NCBI GenBank assembly: GCA_027310845.1
Contig: DAIDAB010000032.1
Span: 6,478 to 16,272 of the forward strand
Direction: 5' to 3'
Length of the DNA: 9,795 nt
Origin: a bacterium
GTDB lineage: Archaea > Thermoproteota > Nitrososphaeria > Nitrososphaerales > CADDZS01
Of the stretch, positions 1 to 4,355 are shown piece by piece; the first letter of the stretch is position 1, and each line of letters begins with the position of its first letter. Both the position numbers and the translations under genes were made by a program. The notes under the pieces are model-generated. The model did not search any database. It saw only the letters and a list, made by a program, of their open reading frames with translations, and was not told the DNA's origin.

Positions 1-168
1 ACCGGGCGCGTGGTCGTTCGCAAAATCGCAACCCTCTTTGCATCGCACTGCGAAAGCGCGCTTAAAACATTATTTGGTTTCCCATATTAGGGTCCTTCAA
101 AGAATAACCTACTTTGAATTTCATAAATGCCTTTGCAGCAGCTGTTAGAAGCCTTGTCTCTCGGTTGT
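1..168. other. Gene-poor left end, downstream of the formiminotransferase gene
   Basis: No gene can be supported here. Plus frame 1 is open from the window edge to a TAG at 88-90 (29 codons, reading ...VVVRKIATLF...ALKTLFGFPY). It could be the tail of a convergent gene, but I do not recognise it and a frame this short can be open by chance. On the minus strand a 20-codon ORF (124 down to 62) follows the formiminotransferase stop. A perfect 7-bp inverted repeat, TTCAAAG (96-102) and CTTTGAA (112-118) with a 9-base loop, sits just past that stop on the transcript. It is followed at 64-67 by only four U residues, so it is at best a weak terminator. Confidence 0.4.
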
Positions 169-1680
169 TTAAGCGATCTCGGAGAGAAACGGCTCTAACT
201 TTTCTGAGATATGCTTTACAAACTCTGGCTCATCAGTAAGGCCCTCCAAGTTAGTCTTGACATTGCTCCAAGAACCTCTTGCGGCAGCTCGTGCCAATTC
301 CACTGCAGTCTGTGCATCTGACTTGGCGTTTTGGTTCCCGTTCTTTAGAACCTCCTTTGCTAGTTGCAACACTTTCAGTGATGTGAGCATTGTCTCTGAA
401 GGTACTCTGGTCGCTTCTTTCAGCGCGCTTTTTATCTCTAAACGCCTGCTAACTTTTTCTTCATCGGTGTTCTTTGGTAGTCCGATAGCTTTCGAAACTT
501 TCAGGTATGCGGAAGAGTCCAGGTTTGCAAGATCCAAGAGCTTGGAAGCGCATTCGTCAACCTCTTGCAAAATCTGGGCCATTCTCGCATCGTGCGATTC
601 GTACCCCTTCTTACCCAGTGTTAGTCTGCATACCATTGCCACAAGAGATGATGAGAGCACACCGGCATAGGCGGCGGCCGTTCCTCCTCCTGGAGTGGGC
701 TCTTTAGAAGCAATTCTTGCAGCAAATTCAGTTAATGTGAGTTTTGAGAAACCTTCTTCGAGCTGCCCTGACCTTTCCATTGTCACGTCAAGAAGCTTGT
801 TTTCGATGATCTGACCAGGAGAAAAGTTAGCAAGCCGCAGACGTGCCGACGCAGCTTCTGTAAGAGCTGCAAGCGGAACCAGGCCCACAATCTCGCTCTC
901 CACGACGGGAACATCAAATTCCTTTGCGCTCTCCAAGACTTGATCAAAAGCTTTCAGGACTGAAGTAAGATTATAGTTTGTCAGGTTCATCGAAACCTGA
1001 ACCATGCCCTTGTCACGAAGCTCAAATCCAAGTGCTTTCAGGGCAGGGAGCCCGCCGTCGCGTTCCCTTATCTTGTGGGCGATTTTTTTCGCAATCGATA
1101 CTTCTTTGGTTCCAAGATTCACGTTGTAAGCAATCAAGATCTGCCTTGCTCCTACCGCAGTTGCCCCTGCCGTGGGATGGATTTTCCTAGGCCCATAGTC
1201 AGGATCTTTGCTAGTATCTTTCCCGATCAATTCCCGCAATCCCTCGAATTGACCTTCTCTCACTTTTGCGAGGTCTTTCCTTTCAGGCGTCCTTGCAGCA
1301 GACTCGTAGAGGAAAACTGGAACGTTGAATCGTTTGGAATATTCCAATGCAAATTCGTTTGCTAATTCGATACATTCTTCCAAAGTTGCTTCTCGCAGTG
1401 GCACAAAAGGAACCACATCCACGGCACCCATCCTTGGATGCTCGCCACTATGCTTTGTGAGATCGATCAGTTTCACTGCGACGGCGCTTGACGCAAGCGC
1501 AGCTTCCTTGACAGCCTCTGGTGCCCCAACAAACGTAAGTACCATTCTGTTGTGGTTTTGGTCGCTTTCGCAGTCAAGAAGAGTAACTCCTCTGACGCTC
1601 TTTGCCGCGCTAGCAATTGCGTCGATAACCTCTTTTCGCCGGCCCTCGCTGAAATTGGGGACGCATTCTATGATCTTCAA
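169..1680 (-). CDS. ftcD: Bifunctional glutamate formiminotransferase / formiminotetrahydrofolate cyclodeaminase
   Basis: This 503-residue protein is a fusion of two folate enzymes. The N-terminal part (about 1-300) transfers the formimino group from N-formimino-L-glutamate, the product of histidine breakdown, to tetrahydrofolate. The C-terminal part (about 313-500) deaminates the product to 5,10-methenyl-THF. The opening IIECVPNFSEGR, the GEHPRMGAVDV motif (His81, matching the catalytic histidine of the mammalian enzyme) and PRKIHPTAGATAVGAR (about 164-179) mark the transferase. PTPGGGTAAA (328-337) marks the cyclodeaminase. Length is close to the mammalian fusion of about 540 residues. The start is TTG at 1680-1678: an in-frame TAA lies three codons upstream, and the protein already begins at the family's usual N-terminus. 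No other hut gene is in the window. Cytosolic. Function is secure; use of THF rather than another C1 carrier is inferred from the family. Confidence 0.95.
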   Translation of the reverse strand: MKIIECVPNFSEGRRKEVIDAIASAAKSVRGVTLLDCESDQNHNRMVLTFVGAPEAVKEAALASSAVAVKLIDLTKHSGEHPRMGAVDVVPFVPLREATLEECIELANEFALEYSKRFNVPVFLYESAARTPERKDLAKVREGQFEGLRELIGKDTSKDPDYGPRKIHPTAGATAVGARQILIAYNVNLGTKEVSIAKKIAHKIRERDGGLPALKALGFELRDKGMVQVSMNLTNYNLTSVLKAFDQVLESAKEFDVPVVESEIVGLVPLAALTEAASARLRLANFSPGQIIENKLLDVTMERSGQLEEGFSKLTLTEFAARIASKEPTPGGGTAAAYAGVLSSSLVAMVCRLTLGKKGYESHDARMAQILQEVDECASKLLDLANLDSSAYLKVSKAIGLPKNTDEEKVSRRLEIKSALKEATRVPSETMLTSLKVLQLAKEVLKNGNQNAKSDAQTAVELARAAARGSWSNVKTNLEGLTDEPEFVKHISEKLEPFLSEIA

Positions 1681-1686
1681 CCGCTC

Positions 1687-1710
1687 TTACTTCACATTCG
1701 AGCTTTCCAT
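1687..1710 (-). other. Mini-ORF of seven codons ahead of ftcD
   Basis: Reading on the minus strand, ATG (1710-1708) opens a 7-codon frame (MESSNVK) ending in TAA at 1689-1687, only 6 bases before the ftcD TTG start and in the same frame. If transcription starts near 1732, as the TATA-like element at 1752-1764 suggests, this mini-ORF lies within the leader. It might feed ribosomes to the weak TTG by reinitiation, or it may be chance. Confidence 0.25.
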
Positions 1711-1751
1711 GAGGTTAATAGGATTCGCTCGACCTTGAATGAATTCTCAAT

Positions 1752-1764
1752 GGAATATATTTAG
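1752..1764 (-). promoter_or_regulatory. Candidate TATA box for ftcD
   Basis: On the minus strand the sequence is CTAAATATATTCC, a good archaeal TATA-like element preceded by a purine-rich GAAAC stretch that could act as BRE. It predicts a start near 1732 and a leader of about 50 bases to the TTG. The element is nearly symmetric, so it could also serve a plus-strand transcript starting near 1785. Confidence 0.4.
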
Positions 1765-1784
1765 CAGTTTCAGCACTCTAAGAG

Positions 1785-1889
1785 TAAAAATGTCGGATGG
1801 CAAAGATAATTTCACCGCGTGCAAGCTTCGACGCGGCGAGCTTTACATTTGCTCAGGTATACTTACGTATTCGCAGGAATCCTTTTTTT
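1785..1889 (+). ncRNA. Possible small plus-strand RNA in the ftcD-CMD gap
   Basis: The 321-base gap between two minus-strand genes holds signals that line up on the plus strand. A TATA-like AATATATTTA lies at 1754-1763. A perfect GC-rich hairpin, CCGCGT (1815-1820) and ACGCGG (1831-1836) with a 10-base loop, follows. A run of seven T residues at 1883-1889 could end transcription. This would give an RNA of about 105 bases. The same stretch also reads as a 58-codon ORF from ATG 1790 to TAA 1964-1966 (MSDGKDNFTA...), which I do not recognise; its ATG would be about 5 bases from the predicted start. No RNA family was recognised. The call rests on coinciding weak signals only. Confidence 0.25.
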
Positions 1890-2001
1890 CGAAGCAACCA
1901 AGGTGCGTTTCAATCCCCATTCTCCAATCAATCAGCTTTCAGAAGCAAACAAAAGTAAGGGGGTAATCGATGATGCTCTCTGATCTAAACAGAATCTTCT
2001 C

Positions 2002-2433
2002 TTAGATGTCTCGGTTTGTTTTCAATGGCTTGGGGGACTTTGAGTCTCTTTGGCTATCTCGCTTTTGAAATACCTCTTTGGCCGCAGACAGCGCGTTCAG
2101 AGCTGCGGGGAACCCTGCGTACACCGCCATCTGCATAATGACTTCCACCACTTCTTTAGGTGAACAACCAACATTAAGCGCGCCACCTATGTGCACTTTC
2201 AGCTGCCGCGTAGCGTTACCAAGAGCAGTCAAAGCTGCAACCGCTGCAATTTCACGCGATTTCAAGTCCAGTGCAGGACGAGAATAAATGTCTCCGAAAG
2301 GAAATTCGATGAGATAGCGAGCAAAATCCGGCGCGATATCTTGTAGGCTCTCGATTACGTTCTTCCCTGCTTCACGATCAACTTCCTCCAGCTTTTCCAA
2401 ACCTCTTTTGTATCGATCTTCTTGTAGATCCAT
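2002..2433 (-). CDS. Carboxymuconolactone decarboxylase family protein
   Basis: A 143-residue all-helical protein of the CMD/PcaC family. PcaC itself decarboxylates 4-carboxymuconolactone in protocatechuate breakdown. The family core is plain from about 9 to 125: RYKRGLEKL, then FPFGDIYSRPALDLKSREIAAVAALTALGN, then QLKVHIGGALNVGCSPKEVVEVIMQMAVYAGFPAALNAL, with His81 and Cys90. The CxxC pair of AhpD-type peroxidases in the same superfamily is absent, so a thiol peroxidase role is unlikely. The tail (about 125-143) is polar and charged, probably disordered. ATG 2433 is supported by the TATA-like element at 2457-2466 and the SD-like sequence at 2445-2450. No other protocatechuate-pathway gene is nearby, so the true substrate is unknown; many archaeal members have no assigned reaction. 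It is probably transcribed alone, since 321 bases separate it from ftcD. Confidence 0.88.
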   Translation of the reverse strand: MDLQEDRYKRGLEKLEEVDREAGKNVIESLQDIAPDFARYLIEFPFGDIYSRPALDLKSREIAAVAALTALGNATRQLKVHIGGALNVGCSPKEVVEVIMQMAVYAGFPAALNALSAAKEVFQKRDSQRDSKSPKPLKTNRDI

Positions 2434-2444
2434 GGTCTCATGAT

Positions 2445-2466
2445 ATCACCTTGTCTCGTATTAAAG
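2445..2466 (-). promoter_or_regulatory. Start-site signals of the CMD-family gene
   Basis: On the minus strand CTTTAATACG (2466-2457) is TATA-like and GGTGAT (2450-2445) matches the anti-SD end of 16S rRNA, 11 bases before ATG 2433. The two conflict slightly. Transcription starting about 25 bases after the TATA centre would begin near 2437, past the SD, giving a nearly leaderless mRNA. Either the TATA call or the SD call is probably wrong. Confidence 0.35.
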
Positions 2467-2891
2467 TCAGTGCAGTGGAAAGGAGGAAATCCTTCCAAAC
2501 AACAACCTGACGTCTACTCTTCTTAGGTAGTATGCTTTGATCAGGGCGGTGACTAGTACAATGGACGTCCCGGTCACTTCATCGAATGGAAGCTCGCTCA
2601 GACTGAGCGCAACCACATTGTCCATTATTGATATTGTCGCCACGGCAAGTCATAGCTTCCAGCCGGCCGTTTCGCAACAAGCGATGCAGCCCCCAAGGAT
2701 CAGGAAGTAAGCGCGTATCCGAAGGTGAAACCTTGCGAAAGCAAAGAGAGCACCCGACGAGCCAGATACTGGAAGTACCATGTCCAGAAGATGAATCACG
2801 CACTTCGCTTATTGGATACCAAAAGATAACTCCCAAAGCTTGTGTGCCAGTAAGGATTGGATATGACACGATTCTCTACTATCCTGTCCCA

Positions 2892-2930
2892 GATATTCTT
2901 AAATATCGCTTGCGATATCACTACCGATAT
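2892..2930 (+). promoter_or_regulatory. padR promoter with overlapping palindromic operator
   Basis: The TATA-like CTTAAATAT (2898-2906) predicts a start near 2928, about 20 bases before ATG 2947. It is embedded in inverted repeats: GATATT-CTTA-AATATC (2892-2907) and the perfect ATATCGC-TT-GCGATAT (2903-2918). GATAT half-sites, in either orientation, begin at 2892, 2903, 2914 and 2926, about one helical turn apart. An outer 8-bp pair, ACTATCCT (2878-2885) and AGGATAGT (2931-2938), encloses the set. A dimeric repressor bound here would block TBP, so autoregulation by the PadR protein is the simplest reading. Confidence 0.6.
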
Positions 2931-2946
2931 AGGATAGTGTGGAGGC

Positions 2947-3450
2947 ATGAGTTCGCCAACTAGCAGCAGCGTTGTCCCAAGAGGATTTTCAAAGTACTAC
3001 GTGCTGTCTCTTCTCAAAGAAAGGCCAATGACAGGCAAGGAAATCATGGAAGAGACTGCAAAAAGAACGCAGGGCTCGTGGAAGCCTTCTCCTGGACTAG
3101 TGTATCCTTTGTTAGGGAAGCTCTTGTCTTCTGGACTGATAGAAGAGGTGGAAGATGGCAGAGGCTACAAGATCACAAAGAGCGGGGAAGATCAATTGTC
3201 TCAATACAGGCTTGGTCGCAACGAGCTTGATAACTTCTACGCGGCGTTTGCAAGACTCGGATTGTTTGGGCAGATCATGGCAAAAGATGCTGCGGACAGA
3301 ATGATTGCTCTCATGAAGAATTTCAGGGAAGATTTTTCGAAACTCGGGAAGGCTCAAAGAGCAAAGTACAGAAAGTTCCTAGAATCGGAGCTTGAAAGAA
3401 TGGATCGCTCTGAGCAGCAACAAGAGAGCACGCCTAAACAATCAACCTAA
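2947..3450 (+). CDS. PadR-family transcriptional regulator
   Basis: A 167-residue DNA-binding protein. Residues about 14-85 form the PadR winged helix-turn-helix (KYYVLSLLKERPMTGKEI, then SPGLVYPLLGKLLSSGLIEE, then the wing GRGYKITKSGE). Residues about 90-155 are helical and charged, as expected for the dimerisation helices, and the tail is Gln/Ser-rich. A Ser/Thr-rich stretch of about 11 residues precedes the domain. ATG 2947 is the only usable start: an in-frame TAG lies at 2935-2937, and the next candidate, GTG 3001, would cut into the first helix. GGAGG (2941-2945) is just one base from the ATG, too close to act as a normal SD, so the message is probably read as a short-leader mRNA. PadR proteins are usually repressors released by a ligand. 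Regulation of its own gene fits the operator; other targets are unknown. It converges on the asparagine-synthase-like gene, with 32 bases between the two stops. Confidence 0.93.
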   Translation: MSSPTSSSVVPRGFSKYYVLSLLKERPMTGKEIMEETAKRTQGSWKPSPGLVYPLLGKLLSSGLIEEVEDGRGYKITKSGEDQLSQYRLGRNELDNFYAAFARLGLFGQIMAKDAADRMIALMKNFREDFSKLGKAQRAKYRKFLESELERMDRSEQQQESTPKQST

Positions 3451-3482
3451 TCATCTTCCTGAATATTGACCTGGCAAGAGCC

Positions 3483-4355
3483 TCAGCTTGGCAAATCGCT
3501 CGTGGCAAGACTGATCCTTCGATTCTTCACCATGGGAAGAATCACTTTGTGGATTCCCATGCTATACTGCATGGCTCTTTTCCTTTTCATAACAGAGTCC
3601 TCTGGCAGACCCAGCACTCGGCCATATTCACGCCATATTCTTTTTCTAAGAATGTCATCTCCTTTTGCAATCTTTAGTTCTATTGGCACGTCGAGCGAGA
3701 ATTCTACAAACTTCTTGTTCAAGAAGGGTTCCACAGTCCTCAAGCCGAAAGCATCCATCACTAACTTGACTTGGGCGCGAAGCTTGTTTGCCAATTTCAA
3801 TGAATTATTGATTTCCTCTTTCACCGCATCATACCCTCCCTCTTCTAAGATCCGCCTAAACCTGTCATAACCGCAAAAGAGTTCGTCAGGACCGTTCGCA
3901 GAAGCAATGACATCGCTCTTCCCTAAATCTCGGACCTCCTCTCCGATCAAGTAAAACGCTACACAGTCTTCAAAATGAGAAATGTTGTCAACGTGTACAA
4001 TTCTTGAGACTTCCATCGCAGCTTGCTCTATCCTATCCCTTCCCACTTCACTCAGAAAATGAGGAATTGTCACTTTCAAGTTTTGCAAGGTTTGAGTGAC
4101 TTCGTCCACGTCTCTTGAGCCGGACGCACCAAGAGATAGAAGTATAGAGCCAAAGTCCTCCCTCGTCTGGCTGGCCAGAATTGCAAGAATCGAGCTATCA
4201 ATTCCTCCCGAGTACGCAATGACTAGACTACCATCGCTCGCCGATCTCACACAATGCCTTGCAACATCGTCCAGTTTGGATATGATGGGTGGCACAAGAT
4301 CTGCGGTTTGAGCGCCCTTGAAGAGATCTAGAGAAATCTTATCACTACTTTGCAC
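3483..4355 (-). CDS. Asparagine synthase-like amide ligase (C-terminal domain only)
   Basis: This 290-residue protein is an ATP-pyrophosphatase-type synthetase matching only the C-terminal half of AsnB. The PP-loop is SGGIDSS (49-55), and SANGPDELFCGYDRF (152-166) is the pyrophosphate/substrate loop. EPFLNKKFVEFSLDVPIELKI (209-229) and KRKRAMQYSMGIHK (257-270) complete the family pattern. AsnB enzymes adenylate a carboxylate, classically aspartate, and form an amide with ammonia. The N-terminal glutaminase domain of about 200 residues, with its Cys1, is absent, so ammonia must be free or come from a partner. The start is GTG 4355-4353, preceded by a strong GGAGG (4369-4365, 9 bases away), and it overlaps the end of the acyl-CoA ligase gene by 11 bases, which suggests translational coupling. 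The real substrate is uncertain: asparagine, or a small-molecule amide linked to the upstream ligase. Confidence 0.85.
   Translation of the reverse strand: MQSSDKISLDLFKGAQTADLVPPIISKLDDVARHCVRSASDGSLVIAYSGGIDSSILAILASQTREDFGSILLSLGASGSRDVDEVTQTLQNLKVTIPHFLSEVGRDRIEQAAMEVSRIVHVDNISHFEDCVAFYLIGEEVRDLGKSDVIASANGPDELFCGYDRFRRILEEGGYDAVKEEINNSLKLANKLRAQVKLVMDAFGLRTVEPFLNKKFVEFSLDVPIELKIAKGDDILRKRIWREYGRVLGLPEDSVMKRKRAMQYSMGIHKVILPMVKNRRISLATSDLPS

Larger units (their letters stand above)
2434..2946. other. Long intergenic region upstream of padR
   Basis: These 513 bases hold no gene I can support. A 96-codon minus frame and a 111-codon plus frame cross the region, but both give low-complexity, Ser/Arg/Cys-rich translations without family features. 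RNA-like structure is visible instead: TGGAAAGGA with TCCTTCCA around 2476-2496 (one bulged base), CGCTCA-GAC-TGAGCG at 2595-2609, the tandem small hairpins AAGG-TGAAA-CCTT and TTGC-GAAA-GCAA at 2722-2744 (the second with a GNRA loop), and CTGGA with TCCAG at 2769-2786. I looked for tRNA T-arm, SRP helix-8 and RNase P core motifs on the plus strand and found none. The right end carries the padR promoter. Confidence 0.5.

Noticed and set aside
1..90. Open plus-strand frame from the left edge to TAG 88-90 as the tail of a real gene
   Set aside because: Only 29 codons are visible and no family is recognisable; frame 2 is open even longer, so openness is not informative.
1969..1984. C/D-box-like GATGATGC followed by CTGA
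   Set aside because: Box C is imperfect and only a few bases separate it from the CTGA, too close for a guide RNA.
2562..2569. GGACGTCC palindrome and nearby GTGAC/GTCAC pair
   Set aside because: Short and not placed at any promoter or gene end; expected by chance in a sequence of this size.
2691..2750. Possible SRP or RNase P RNA, suggested by CAGGAAGTAAGC and GGTGAAACC
   Set aside because: The flanking stems and universally conserved motifs of either RNA (helix-8 GGAA loop with AGCAG; GAGGAAAGTCC-type P4 strand) are missing.
2579..2869. 96-codon minus-strand ORF in the CMD-padR gap
   Set aside because: Low-quality translation with scattered Cys and Ser and no recognisable domain; no upstream SD or TATA signal was seen.
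2628..2963. 111-codon plus-strand ORF overlapping the padR start
   Set aside because: Its translation is Arg/Tyr/Ser-rich without family features, it runs through the padR promoter and into the padR start in another frame, and the repeated YR residues at its end come from the GATAT operator repeats.
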